Below are positions 34,077-41,937 of a stretch of 51,158 nucleotides of DNA, in pieces. The stretch's first letter is position 1. Every line of letters begins with the position of its first letter. Both the position numbers and the translations under genes were made by a program. The notes under the pieces are model-generated. The model was not told the DNA's origin. It made no database searches and worked only from the letters and a program-made list of their open reading frames with translations. Where the stretch lies: positions 1 through 51,158 of the forward strand of contig CALJKL010000036.1 in NCBI GenBank assembly GCA_937973555.1, in the 5' to 3' direction. Source of the stretch: an uncultured Flavobacteriales bacterium (GTDB lineage: Bacteria > Bacteroidota > Bacteroidia > Flavobacteriales > Weeksellaceae).

Positions 34077-34724
34077 TTATTCCTGATTTTTATGTTTTTC
34101 TAGGTATTGTTTCACTTCGTCATCATCTAATTGTTTAAAATCTTTATAAAATCTTGAAACTCCTACAAATAATTCAGGAACTAAAGGACAAATGATTTCA
34201 TCTACATGTCTTTTAATTTTTACAAGAGCACTTTGAGAACTTACAGGAACTGCTATAATGATTTTTAGAGGATAATGTTTTTTCACCATTCTAATAACAT
34301 TTAGTATGGTGCGCCCAGTAGCCATTCCATCATCTGTAATGATTACAATTTTATCCTTAAGGACTTCCGGAGTTTTATTTTCATCTACATAAGCGGTATA
34401 CATTTCTTTCAATTTATTGCGAATGCGCAATTCTTCTTTTTGGATATATTCTTTGGGAACTTCTGCATGATCTTCTATAAAGCAATCTGTAAGACTTACT
34501 GCGCCAATGGCATATTCTCCATATAGGGGGTGTTCTATTTTTTTAGAAAAAGCCAAGTCTAATTTGAAATGAAGATCTTTGGCAATAATATAGCCTATAG
34601 GTACTCCGCCTGGTGGGATAGCCACTACCACGCCATTCATACCTTTGTACTCTTCAAGGGATGAAGAAAGTATATGCCCCGCTTCTTCACGATTGACAAA
34701 CATAAAATTTTCTGTTATATTCAT
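34077..34724 (-). CDS. phosphoribosyltransferase family protein (second copy)
   Basis: From the ATG at 34724 the product is 215 residues; upstream ATG at 34739 would add five. The type I phosphoribosyltransferase PRPP loop is visible as Ile-Val-Ile-Ile-Thr-Asp-Asp-Gly-Met-Ala-Thr-Gly-Arg-Thr. Pro-Pro-Gly-Gly-Val-Pro-Ile-Gly near the start is typical of the ComF-like stand-alone group that accompanies esterase genes. It is clearly paralogous to the product of 36180-36833, sharing Asn-Arg-Glu-Glu-Ala-Gly-His at the start and Phe-Lys-Leu-Asp-Leu-Ala further on. The acceptor base is unknown. It is the last gene of the minus-strand cassette. Confidence 0.85.
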   Translation of the reverse strand: MNITENFMFVNREEAGHILSSSLEEYKGMNGVVVAIPPGGVPIGYIIAKDLHFKLDLAFSKKIEHPLYGEYAIGAVSLTDCFIEDHAEVPKEYIQKEELRIRNKLKEMYTAYVDENKTPEVLKDKIVIITDDGMATGRTILNVIRMVKKHYPLKIIIAVPVSSQSALVKIKRHVDEIICPLVPELFVGVSRFYKDFKQLDDDEVKQYLEKHKNQE

Positions 34725-34851
34725 GATAACCTTTACCAAATGATACGCTCAATTTTATTGACTGATAATTTAATAGTATTTCTCTTAAATGGTTCTTACA
34801 AATTTTATATTGGCATTAATACAAAATATTATTTCATTATTTAATATTTTT

Positions 34852-36183
34852 TTACATCCCAAAGGGATAAGTTTCCGGCATCTGATGTCCATCAGGCTTA
34901 ATATGTAATGGATGGAGTGCTGTGGTTTCATCAATGAAAAGGAATGCATCATAGCGCAAAGGCAAAATGCTGGGCACATAATTGCCTAAATGTTCTTTGC
35001 TGGGATCATAAACTACTCCTATAGCTCTGTGTTCCATCGTATTTTTCATAAAGTCTTCTTTTGCCAGCTGATCCATAATCAGTAGGCAATCTCCCATGTT
35101 TAATTGATGCAGTAGATGTTCCCAACTGTTTTGGATGCCTTTGGGAACATGCATTTTTCTCATCTCATCTCCCCAATACCTGCCGGCAATAACGGATCCT
35201 TTAAAAGTGCCAAAGCCTACCAATACCGTGTCTGGAAATTTTTTCTTTGATAGTTCACCAATATTATACATGCCGTGTCTAGCCATATCTGTAGCTCTAG
35301 CATCGCCAATGTGCGTATTGTGAGCCCAAACAATGGCTTTTGATTCGGGGCCATGAAATTTTAATAGTCGTTCCAGAGTTTCTTGCATGTGGCTGTCTCT
35401 TACGTTCCAGGAATGAGGCCCTCCTTGTACCATGGAACGGTAATATTTTTCGGCATTTACGGTAATCAAGGCATTCTGCTCGGTGTTAAAAACCTGCTCG
35501 TAATCTCCGTCGTATTGAATCATTCTTTTGCGGATGGTGGCCAAAAGATCCAAAACTTCGGGTTCACAAGTTTCGGAAACAAAGCTTACAAATCTTGCAT
35601 ATTTCTGTTCGTCATTATTGAAGGGCTCAAAGCATTGAAATGCCTCACGGGCAGCATGAAGTGCGCTAGGATCTGTTTTGTCAAGATATTGTATAATCGC
35701 TTGCATAGATTCCCAAAGACTATATACATCTAATCCATAAAAACCAACTTTACTTTCGCGTGAAAGAGATTGATTGTGTTTTTTAAGCCATTCAGCAAAA
35801 GCGGATATTTCCCAGTTGGCCCACATCCAAGTTGGCCAACGGTTAAAATTTTTTAAAACCTCGACGGCGGATTTTGCGGTAAAATAATTTTTAACATACC
35901 TATTTAGGGTATAGCAATCTGGCCAATCTCCTTCTACTGCTATAAAATGGAAGCCTTTTTCCTCAATAAGCCTTTTAGTGATTTTTGCCCGCCAAGCATA
36001 AAATTCATGAGAGCCATGGGAAGCTTCTCCCAGCATTACAATTCGTGCATCACCTATTCTTTCCATTAATGAATCGAGACTCTCATAATACTTGAGATTA
36101 CTAGAGTGTTTTTTTAGGAAATTGATGTGATGTTTTGAAATAGATGAGTCAGCAAATCTATTATGTGAAATGTCTAAAGTCAT
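34852..36183 (-). CDS. erythromycin esterase-like protein
   Basis: The 443-residue protein has the erythromycin esterase family core. It shows Met-Leu-Gly-Glu-Ala-Ser-His-Gly-Ser-His-Glu-Phe near residue 51-62 and Phe-Ile-Ala-Val-Glu-Gly-Asp-Trp-Pro-Asp-Cys near 80-90, carrying the His and Glu residues used for catalysis. Trp-Ala-His-Asn-Thr-His-Ile-Gly-Asp-Ala comes later. True Ere enzymes open macrolide lactones, but most chromosomal members have unknown substrates and often sit beside phosphoribosyltransferase genes, as here. It has no signal peptide, so it is probably cytoplasmic. Its ATG overlaps the upstream phosphoribosyltransferase stop by four bases, indicating translational coupling. 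A role in macrolide resistance should not be assumed. Confidence 0.88.
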   Translation of the reverse strand: MTLDISHNRFADSSISKHHINFLKKHSSNLKYYESLDSLMERIGDARIVMLGEASHGSHEFYAWRAKITKRLIEEKGFHFIAVEGDWPDCYTLNRYVKNYFTAKSAVEVLKNFNRWPTWMWANWEISAFAEWLKKHNQSLSRESKVGFYGLDVYSLWESMQAIIQYLDKTDPSALHAAREAFQCFEPFNNDEQKYARFVSFVSETCEPEVLDLLATIRKRMIQYDGDYEQVFNTEQNALITVNAEKYYRSMVQGGPHSWNVRDSHMQETLERLLKFHGPESKAIVWAHNTHIGDARATDMARHGMYNIGELSKKKFPDTVLVGFGTFKGSVIAGRYWGDEMRKMHVPKGIQNSWEHLLHQLNMGDCLLIMDQLAKEDFMKNTMEHRAIGVVYDPSKEHLGNYVPSILPLRYDAFLFIDETTALHPLHIKPDGHQMPETYPFGM

Positions 36184-36833
36184 TGTTCTTGATTTTCATT
36201 TTTAAATTCCTGAATATAACTTCTTACTTGTTCATCATCTACCTGAGTAAAATCTTCATAAAAAGCAGCCACTCCGGTAAAGGCTCTTGGTATAAAAGGA
36301 CAAACCACTTCGTCCACTTCTCTTGCAATTCTTTGTATGGCATTTTCAGAGCTGACGGGTGTTGCTACAATAAGCCTTTTGGGATTATGTTTTTTTACCA
36401 TTGCAATTGTACCAAGCATGGTTCGCCCTGTTGCCAATCCGTCATCTGTTATGATGACAATCTTATCTTCCAGTTTTTCCGGAGTTTTGTCTTGCCCCAT
36501 ATAATTAATGTACATTTCTTTTAGCCGTTGGCGAATGAGTTCTTCTTCCTCCTTTATATAATCTTTTGAAATTTCATAATGATTTTCTATAAAGGTATCT
36601 AAAAGACTTACAGCGCCAATGGCATATTCTCTTTGTAAGGGATGTCCTATTTTTTTTGAAAGAGCAAGGTCTAATTTAAAATGAATTTCTTTGGCAATAA
36701 TACAGCCAATAGGCACGCCACCGCGGGGTATTGCCAATACAACACCATCCATACCATTTAATTTACTAAGCATGGATGCTAGCTTATGGCCTGCTTCTTC
36801 ACGGTTGGTATATTTATAATCGGAAAAATACAT
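36180..36833 (-). CDS. phosphoribosyltransferase family protein (first copy)
   Basis: This 217-residue protein has Ile-Pro-Arg-Gly-Gly-Val-Pro-Ile-Gly at about 39-47 and the PRPP loop Ile-Thr-Asp-Asp-Gly-Leu-Ala-Thr-Gly-Arg-Thr at about 128-138. It is paralogous to the copy at 34077-34724; the two flank the esterase-like gene. Both have Lys-Lys-Ile at the position following the Leu-Asp-Leu-Ala segment and a Pro-rich end (Cys-Pro-Phe-Ile-Pro). The gene overlaps the next one by four bases and follows the hydrolase gene by 44 bases. The substrate is unknown; homologues are sometimes fused to dienelactone-hydrolase-like domains, which fits this neighbourhood. Confidence 0.87.
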   Translation of the reverse strand: MYFSDYKYTNREEAGHKLASMLSKLNGMDGVVLAIPRGGVPIGCIIAKEIHFKLDLALSKKIGHPLQREYAIGAVSLLDTFIENHYEISKDYIKEEEELIRQRLKEMYINYMGQDKTPEKLEDKIVIITDDGLATGRTMLGTIAMVKKHNPKRLIVATPVSSENAIQRIAREVDEVVCPFIPRAFTGVAAFYEDFTQVDDEQVRSYIQEFKNENQEQ

Positions 36834-36877
36834 AATAAAATAAATTAAGTAAATTGAAATTAGGGCAGATCTTTGAA

Positions 36878-37531
36878 CTATTTATTATTTGAGCTCAAAT
36901 ATTTTTTGAACCAAAATATAGAAAGCATAATTACTTGGTCCATTGCTCCAGGTTCTTCAAATAAATGACCAGCACCGGGAACGATCTGAAGATTTTTCTC
37001 TCCCTTAAGCTTATTGAAGACCTCTCTGTTCAGCTGAAGCACATCCTTATCATCTCCCCCTACTATAAGCAGAATGGGAGCTTTTATATTCTCAAAAGAT
37101 TCTGTTGCAAGATCTGGGCGGCCTCCTCTAGAAACCACGGCCCAAATTTCATTGGGTATTTGTGCTGCAGCATTCAAAGCGGCAGCAGCGCCGGTACTTG
37201 CCCCAAAATATGCATTTGGCAAAGCATTGATGTTGTCTTGTGTTTTTGTCCATAAGGTTACTTCTATCAATCTTTTTGTAAGCAGTTCTATGTCAAAACG
37301 TTTGTAATAATCCTGATTTTCAGTTTCTGTGAGCAAGTCGAATAGAAGGGTAGCGAATTGCTGATTTGCCAATTGGTCTGCAACATTAATATTTCGAGGA
37401 CTTAATCTGCTGCTGCCACTGCCATGGGCAAAAATAATAAGCCCTTGTGCATTTTCAGGGACTTGAAGATTTCCTAAAAGAGTAACTGAGGATAATTTCA
37501 AGACGATCTCTTTTTTTGAAACAGCTCTCAT
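36878..37531 (-). CDS. dienelactone hydrolase-like alpha/beta hydrolase
   Basis: The 217-residue protein is a small alpha/beta hydrolase. The oxyanion region is Phe-Ala-His-Gly-Ser-Gly-Ser-Ser near 34-41 and the nucleophile elbow is Gly-Ala-Ser-Thr-Gly with Ser112. An acidic pair Asp159-Asp160 sits in Val-Gly-Gly-Asp-Asp-Lys-Asp, and His188 in Gly-Ala-Gly-His-Leu-Phe-Glu-Glu-Pro-Gly. It has no signal peptide. Proteins of this subfamily are repeatedly found next to, or fused to, the type of phosphoribosyltransferase encoded downstream. It is the first gene of the four-gene minus-strand cassette. A clear promoter was not identified in the upstream 250 bases. Confidence 0.87.
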   Translation of the reverse strand: MRAVSKKEIVLKLSSVTLLGNLQVPENAQGLIIFAHGSGSSRLSPRNINVADQLANQQFATLLFDLLTETENQDYYKRFDIELLTKRLIEVTLWTKTQDNINALPNAYFGASTGAAAALNAAAQIPNEIWAVVSRGGRPDLATESFENIKAPILLIVGGDDKDVLQLNREVFNKLKGEKNLQIVPGAGHLFEEPGAMDQVIMLSIFWFKKYLSSNNK

Positions 37532-37777
37532 GGTTTTGGATTTTGAATAATTGATTTTTTATAAATTTTATTCAATACTGGAACAATAAGCATACCCAAC
37601 AAAAAAAAGATGGTTGCAAAATTTTTGTTAAATGTTATATTTTAAGAAGGATTGAAACTTAAGATGTTGAAAAACGATATGAATATTACTAACTATTGAG
37701 AAAAATTAATTGAAAAAATTTAATTTATAGTTCCAAAATATATGATTTAATATCCTATTAAAATATTTAAAATATAA
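37532..37777. other. non-coding interval before the element junction
   Basis: An AT-rich interval between the minus-strand hydrolase gene and the next minus-strand terminator. It should contain the hydrolase promoter, but no TAnnTTTG box with a good partner was found. No RNA gene or open frame of note is seen. Confidence 0.5.
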
Positions 37778-37802
37778 AAAACCGCCTGAAATAGACGGTT
37801 TT
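37778..37802 (-). terminator. minus-strand terminator next to the element junction
   Basis: AAAACCG (37778-37784) pairs with CGGTTTT (37796-37802), with further inner pairs. Read on the minus strand, a G-U pair completes a 10-bp stem followed by TTTTTTATATTTT. It implies a minus-strand transcript arriving from the right, although the adjacent gene on that side is now a plus-strand integrase. Confidence 0.75.
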
Positions 37803-37816
37803 AGTGGAGTTGGAGG
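37802..37816 (-). other. putative attachment site: 3' end of a tRNA or tmRNA gene
   Basis: Read on the minus strand this is CCTCCAACTCCACTA, which looks like the acceptor-stem 3' end of a tRNA or tmRNA gene, directly ahead of a minus-strand terminator. The T-arm and the rest of the gene are missing. Tyrosine-recombinase elements commonly insert into tRNA 3' ends and leave such a duplicate at one junction, with the intact gene at the far end. The integrase gene begins about 160 bases to the right. The other junction lies outside the window, so this is inference. Confidence 0.45.
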
Positions 37817-37916
37817 CTCTTTCTCCTTAACCTATATAGATAATCACAGAGCATCAAAATACTGATTTTCAATAGATAATATATTTTTTGACAACAATAA
37901 AATATCATAAATAATC

Positions 37917-37948
37917 TTTGCACATCTCAATAATTGGGTGTAAATTTG
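37917..37948 (+). promoter_or_regulatory. integrase promoter
   Basis: TTTG at 37917-37920, a 20-base spacer and TAAATTTG at 37941-37948 match the Bacteroidota consensus. Transcription would start near 37954, after the in-frame GTG at 37950 and before the ATG at 37974, so the ATG is favoured. Confidence 0.65.
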
Positions 37949-37973
37949 GGTGTCGAATATTAGCACTACATTT

Positions 37974-39263
37974 ATGAATATCAAACGAAATATTGTATTT
38001 GCTCTTGAAAAAAGAAAAAAAGAGAATGTTCCTGTAATAGAGAATGTCCCAATCCGTATGCGAGTTATTTACAATAATAAACGTATTGAATTTACCACAG
38101 GCTACCGAATTGATGTTTCAAAATGGGACGAAGACAGACAACGGGTAAAAAACGGTTGTACGAACAAACTTAAGCAAACTGCAACAGAAATCAATTCAGA
38201 CCTTTTAAAATACTATTCGGATATACAAGACATTTTCAAAGAATGCGAAGTCAATGACATCATCCCTACTCCTGAACAACTTAAAGCAGCGTTCAATAAT
38301 CGACAAAATAAGAATTTGCCCAATAATCTTGAATTAGAATCTCCAATACTTTCGTTAATGGATAAATTTGACGAGTTTGTACGGGAATGTGGAATACACA
38401 ACAACTGGACAGAAGCAACTTATGAAAAATTTGCTGCGACAAAGAATCATTTAACTAACTTTGACAAAAGCCTTTCATTTGAAGATTTAGATGAAAGCAA
38501 GTTGACTCAATATGTAAACTATCTCCGTGATAAGAAAGATTTTCGAAATAGCACTATAGGCAAGCAGATAGGATTTCTAAAATGGTTTCTTAGATGGAGT
38601 AAAAAGAAAGGATATACTTCTAATTTTGCTTTTGAATTATTTAAACCAAAATTAAAGACCACACAAAAGAAGGTTATATTTCTGACTTGGGCTGAACTCA
38701 CAAAATTGAAAGAATACAAAATTCCCGAAACAAAAAAGTATTTGGAAAGAGTTCGTGATGTTTTCTTGTTCCAATGCTTTACAGGACTCAGGTATTCCGA
38801 TGTTTTCAATCTAAGAAGAAGTGATGTAAAAGAAAATCACATCGAAATTACTACTGTTAAAACCGCAGATAGTTTGATTATTGAATTGAATAACCATAGC
38901 AAAGCAATACTTGACAAATATAAAGAAGTTCATTTTGAATATGATAAAGTACTACCTGTAATTACTAACCAAAAAATGAATGATTACTTGAAAGAACTAG
39001 CAGAATTAGCAGAAATAAATGAGCCTATTCGTGAAGTTTACTATAAAGGAAATAAACGTATTGATGAAGTTACACCAAAATATGCTTTATTAGGAACACA
39101 CGCAGGAAGGCGGACATTTATTTGCAATGCCCTTTCATTAGGAATTCCAGCACAGGTTGTTATGAAATGGACAGGACATAGTGATTATAAAGCGATGAAA
39201 CCCTATATTGATATTGCTGACGAGATTAAAGCCAACGCAATGGATAAATTTAATCAATTATAA
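37974..39263 (+). CDS. tyrosine site-specific integrase of the mobile element
   Basis: From the ATG at 37974 the product is 429 residues. An in-frame GTG at 37950 would add eight, but it lies upstream of the predicted transcript start. The N-terminal arm-type DNA-binding domain is followed by an SAM-like core-binding domain (about 115-210) and the catalytic domain. The expected residues are all present: Arg273 (Thr-Gly-Leu-Arg-Tyr-Ser-Asp), His376 and Arg379 (Thr-His-Ala-Gly-Arg-Arg), His402 (Thr-Gly-His-Ser) and the nucleophile Tyr411. It resembles integrases of Bacteroidota mobilizable and conjugative elements. It should catalyse insertion at the tRNA-like site about 160 bases to its left. 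Confidence 0.94.
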   Translation: MNIKRNIVFALEKRKKENVPVIENVPIRMRVIYNNKRIEFTTGYRIDVSKWDEDRQRVKNGCTNKLKQTATEINSDLLKYYSDIQDIFKECEVNDIIPTPEQLKAAFNNRQNKNLPNNLELESPILSLMDKFDEFVRECGIHNNWTEATYEKFAATKNHLTNFDKSLSFEDLDESKLTQYVNYLRDKKDFRNSTIGKQIGFLKWFLRWSKKKGYTSNFAFELFKPKLKTTQKKVIFLTWAELTKLKEYKIPETKKYLERVRDVFLFQCFTGLRYSDVFNLRRSDVKENHIEITTVKTADSLIIELNNHSKAILDKYKEVHFEYDKVLPVITNQKMNDYLKELAELAEINEPIREVYYKGNKRIDEVTPKYALLGTHAGRRTFICNALSLGIPAQVVMKWTGHSDYKAMKPYIDIADEIKANAMDKFNQL

Positions 39264-39271
39264 TTTAACAA

Positions 39272-40315
39272 ATGGAAGAAAATAATACTCAAAATTCTCA
39301 ATACCAAATTACGGATGTATTGCCGAAATACGCAAAAATAGACCAAATATATCAACAAATTTTAAAAACTCATATATTGACTTTTGATGAGCAATACCAA
39401 CTTTCAAATTTTTATAATCAATTCAAAAATCTTGAAAATTTTGCAAACGCTGTTTTAGATTTCATCACTTCCAAAGAAAAGGAAAAACAGCTACAGTTTT
39501 TTTCGATATTGCGAAAAGTGATAAAAAAGAATATTGAAAAATATAATGAGAATAGAAATTTTTTAGACAGTATAGATATATTTGAAATTTGCTGGGATAG
39601 AGCCAATTCCCTTGACTCCAAAATAAAAGTTCAAGAAAAACACACCAATAATCAGTATATCGAGTTAAGGGATACAAATAATTCTTTGGAATCAGCAAGC
39701 TGGAATGGCGATGAAGACAGAGTTAAAGAACTTGAAGAAAAAATAAACAAATTTTCGAACTTATATAAGACCGAACAAGAAAAACTCGATGAACTTTATC
39801 GGGAAAAAGAAAAATTGCGCCAAGAATCCCTTAAGTTTGCCGATAATATTTTTGGTAAGATTTGCGAATTGGAAAGTTCCTTTCTTTTGGTCTTAAATAA
39901 TTATTTTTTCGATGAAATAAGACTAAACTCCAAGCAAAATTCCGAACCAAAAAAGAGAGAATATTTCGATATGCAATTAATATTATCAATACATAAAGAA
40001 TGTAATGGGGTACAATTTGAGAATTTGAATGTTATAGATTTTTATAACATTCTCAATTTGCAACCAACGATTGCTAAGCTGATAATTAAAAATCAGGAAA
40101 AAGAACGAACGTATCATTTAATTTCAAAACTTTATAATTGTCTTCAATCTAATGACAATAAAGAATGGAGAACAGCTCTACTCAATAAATTAGGAATTAA
40201 ATGGGATGCCTATAATTCCAAATATAAAACCGTAGCCGTAAGTTCTAAAGAAGGCAATAAGAAAAATAAAGAATTTAAAGACGTTATTGAATCAATATTC
40301 AATAATATTTTCTGA
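39272..40315 (+). CDS. element protein with coiled coil, function unknown
   Basis: This 347-residue protein starts eight bases after the integrase stop and is presumably co-transcribed with it. It has no signal peptide or membrane segment. A strongly charged Glu/Lys stretch at about 145-190 is predicted to form a coiled coil. The C-terminal part contains a Tyr-His-Leu-Ile-Ser-Lys-Leu-Tyr-Asn segment and a Trp-Arg-Thr-Ala-Leu-Leu-Asn-Lys-Leu-Gly region that could be a small helical domain. I do not recognise the family. Its place between the integrase and the DUF3853 gene suggests a role in element maintenance or excision, but nothing in the sequence shows it. Confidence 0.75.
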   Translation: MEENNTQNSQYQITDVLPKYAKIDQIYQQILKTHILTFDEQYQLSNFYNQFKNLENFANAVLDFITSKEKEKQLQFFSILRKVIKKNIEKYNENRNFLDSIDIFEICWDRANSLDSKIKVQEKHTNNQYIELRDTNNSLESASWNGDEDRVKELEEKINKFSNLYKTEQEKLDELYREKEKLRQESLKFADNIFGKICELESSFLLVLNNYFFDEIRLNSKQNSEPKKREYFDMQLILSIHKECNGVQFENLNVIDFYNILNLQPTIAKLIIKNQEKERTYHLISKLYNCLQSNDNKEWRTALLNKLGIKWDAYNSKYKTVAVSSKEGNKKNKEFKDVIESIFNNIF

Positions 40316-40360
40316 CATTCTACAAACAACCACCTTTACCACTTAAAATATTTTTAATAC

Positions 40361-40377
40361 TCATTGATTATCAATGA
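40361..40377. repeat. inverted repeat upstream of the DUF3853 gene
   Basis: TCATTGA (40361-40367) and TCAATGA (40371-40377) form a perfect 7-bp inverted repeat with a three-base spacer. It lies in a 177-base gap before the replication genes. It is sized like an operator or recombination-directionality-factor site. A TAGATTTG box at 40422-40429 could be the promoter -7 element downstream of it. Confidence 0.4.
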
Positions 40378-40492
40378 TATAAATTTTAGAAATCCACCTC
40401 CTTACCACCTGTTTACTGTCATAGATTTGCAATGTGTTCGAACAATAACGCCGAAGTACAAGGCTTGTTTAACCATAACATTGTAAAAGAAT

Positions 40493-40795
40493 ATGAACCT
40501 AAATGAACTTAAACAGAAACCTCTTTGGCAGATGACAGGTGAAGAATTTCTTTACCTTCAGAAGATCAATGAAAACAAAGAACCAGAAATTGTTTCTCTC
40601 AATAATTCTACAAAAAAACACGTTTACGGAATCGCTGGAATTGCACGTCTATTTGGATGCAGTATTCCCACAGCCAACCGCATCAAGCAAAGTGGAAGAA
40701 TAGATAAAGCCATCACGCAGATAGGACGTAAAATCATTGTGGACGCAGACCTTGCATTAGAATTGGCAGGACGCAAAATAGGAGGAAGAAAGTAA
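40493..40795 (+). CDS. DUF3853 family DNA-binding protein
   Basis: This 100-residue protein matches the DUF3853 family of Bacteroidota mobile elements. It has an N-terminal Pro-Leu-Trp-Gln-Met-Thr-Gly-Glu-Glu-Phe and a C-terminal helix-turn-helix region with Tyr-Gly-Ile-Ala-Gly-Ile-Ala-Arg-Leu-Phe-Gly-Cys-Ser. The Thr-Ala-Asn-Arg-Ile-Lys-Gln-Ser-Gly recognition helix follows, and the end is Gly-Arg-Lys-Ile-Ile-Val-Asp. The fold is excisionase-like (MerR/Xis type), so it may control excision or transcription of the replication genes. Its TAA overlaps the ATG of the following ATPase gene by one base (TAATG), showing translational coupling. Confidence 0.88.
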   Translation: MNLNELKQKPLWQMTGEEFLYLQKINENKEPEIVSLNNSTKKHVYGIAGIARLFGCSIPTANRIKQSGRIDKAITQIGRKIIVDADLALELAGRKIGGRK

Positions 40796-41829
40796 TGGAG
40801 GACAATAGTAAAAATATAAAAGAATTATGGCACTCCTCAAGGCTGTTGATTACAGACAAATTTGAATATCCTCCTGTGGTCATCCGCATTGATGAATCCG
40901 TTATAGGAACTTTGGGAAATTTTTCGGCTACTGTTGGAAAAGCCAAAAGCAGAAAGACCTTTAGTGTTACCGCAATGACGGCTGCTGCCCTAGTCTGTCG
41001 ATTAATGCTCAATTATAATGCTGCTATGCCAGATGACAAGAGGAAAATCATTTACTTCGATACCGAGCAAAGCCCGTTTCACAGTCAGAAAGTATTGTCA
41101 AGAATTATTGAACTTTCGGGAATGAGCAAAGACATTCAACCCGAGAATCTTGAATTTGTTTGTCTGAGAAGATTCAATCCATCAACACGTATTCAAATTA
41201 TCGAAGAGGCTATTAAAAGTACAAGTTCTTTGGGACTGGTAATTATTGATGGCTTAAGAGATTTGGTATTCGATATCAATTCCCCAAATGAATCCACCGA
41301 GGTTATTTCCAAACTGATGATTTGGACAGAAGTCTATCAGTTGCACATTCACACCGTTTTGCACGTTAATAAAACAGATGATAACGCAAGAGGACATTTG
41401 GGAACTGAACTACTGAATAAAGCCGAGACGATACTACAAGTGGTAAGAGATGATAAAGACCCCAATATTTCCATTGTAAAACCAATGAGCATTCGAGATG
41501 TTGAGTTCGAGCCTTTTGCCTTTAGGATTGATAATGATGGCTTGCCTGAATCGGTAGATGATTATCATATACAAATAGGTCAAGCTAAAGGATTCGATTA
41601 TCAAGAAATCTCCGAACAGATTCATCGGGAAGCGTTATCTCTTTCTTTCAAAGAGCAGAAATCGCTTTCTTATGGAGAGCTTATATCAAAGCTCATAGAA
41701 TCCTATGCCTATTTCGGATATGATTTCGGAATCAACAAAGCTAAAAAACTAAAGGTCTTTTGCCAAAATAAGGCGATGATTTTTAAAGAAGGAAAGTACT
41801 ATAAATTCAATCCCAATTTTTACTACTGA
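40795..41829 (+). CDS. RepA-like AAA ATPase of the mobile element
   Basis: The 344-residue protein has a RecA/KaiC-type ATPase domain. The nucleotide loop is an unusual Walker A, Val-Gly-Lys-Ala-Lys-Ser-Arg-Lys-Thr, where the canonical second Gly is replaced by Arg. Walker B is Leu-Gly-Leu-Val-Ile-Ile-Asp-Gly-Leu-Arg-Asp. Thr-Val-Leu-His-Val-Asn-Lys and Gly-His-Leu-Gly-Thr-Glu follow, as in RepA/DnaB-like helicases. The last 80 residues form a basic, probably winged-helix tail. Such proteins are replication helicases of plasmids and mobilizable elements in Bacteroidota. Here it is coupled to DUF3853 and followed, after two large palindromes, by a primase gene. Confidence 0.85.
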   Translation: MEDNSKNIKELWHSSRLLITDKFEYPPVVIRIDESVIGTLGNFSATVGKAKSRKTFSVTAMTAAALVCRLMLNYNAAMPDDKRKIIYFDTEQSPFHSQKVLSRIIELSGMSKDIQPENLEFVCLRRFNPSTRIQIIEEAIKSTSSLGLVIIDGLRDLVFDINSPNESTEVISKLMIWTEVYQLHIHTVLHVNKTDDNARGHLGTELLNKAETILQVVRDDKDPNISIVKPMSIRDVEFEPFAFRIDNDGLPESVDDYHIQIGQAKGFDYQEISEQIHREALSLSFKEQKSLSYGELISKLIESYAYFGYDFGINKAKKLKVFCQNKAMIFKEGKYYKFNPNFYY

Positions 41830-41853
41830 TTCCAAAATCATTCAATGGTCTAT

Positions 41854-41901
41854 TGGTTTAGTCTGGTTTACTACTATATAGTAGTAAACCAGACTAAACC
41901 A
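41854..41901. repeat. perfect 48-bp palindrome, candidate replication origin
   Basis: The arms 41854-41877 and 41878-41901 are exact reverse complements with no spacer. Each 24-base arm carries two copies of TGGTTTA spaced 10 bases apart, giving four iteron-like boxes in two orientations. The palindrome lies 25 bases after the RepA-like gene and has no T-run, so it is not a simple terminator. Its position between helicase and primase genes suggests an origin or a binding site for the ATPase. Confidence 0.85.
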
Positions 41902-41937
41902 GCCATCAAAAACCCTTAACTCAATACTGATTTTTCT

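Noticed and set aside
34852..36183. Macrolide resistance gene
   Set aside because: The family assignment is sound, but the gene context with phosphoribosyltransferases is that of chromosomal members with unknown substrate.
37950..37973. GTG start for the integrase
   Set aside because: It lies before the transcript start expected from the promoter at 37917-37948; the ATG at 37974 fits.
41854..41901. Rho-independent terminator for the RepA-like gene
   Set aside because: No T-run follows the stem on either strand, and the arms have iteron-like internal repeats.
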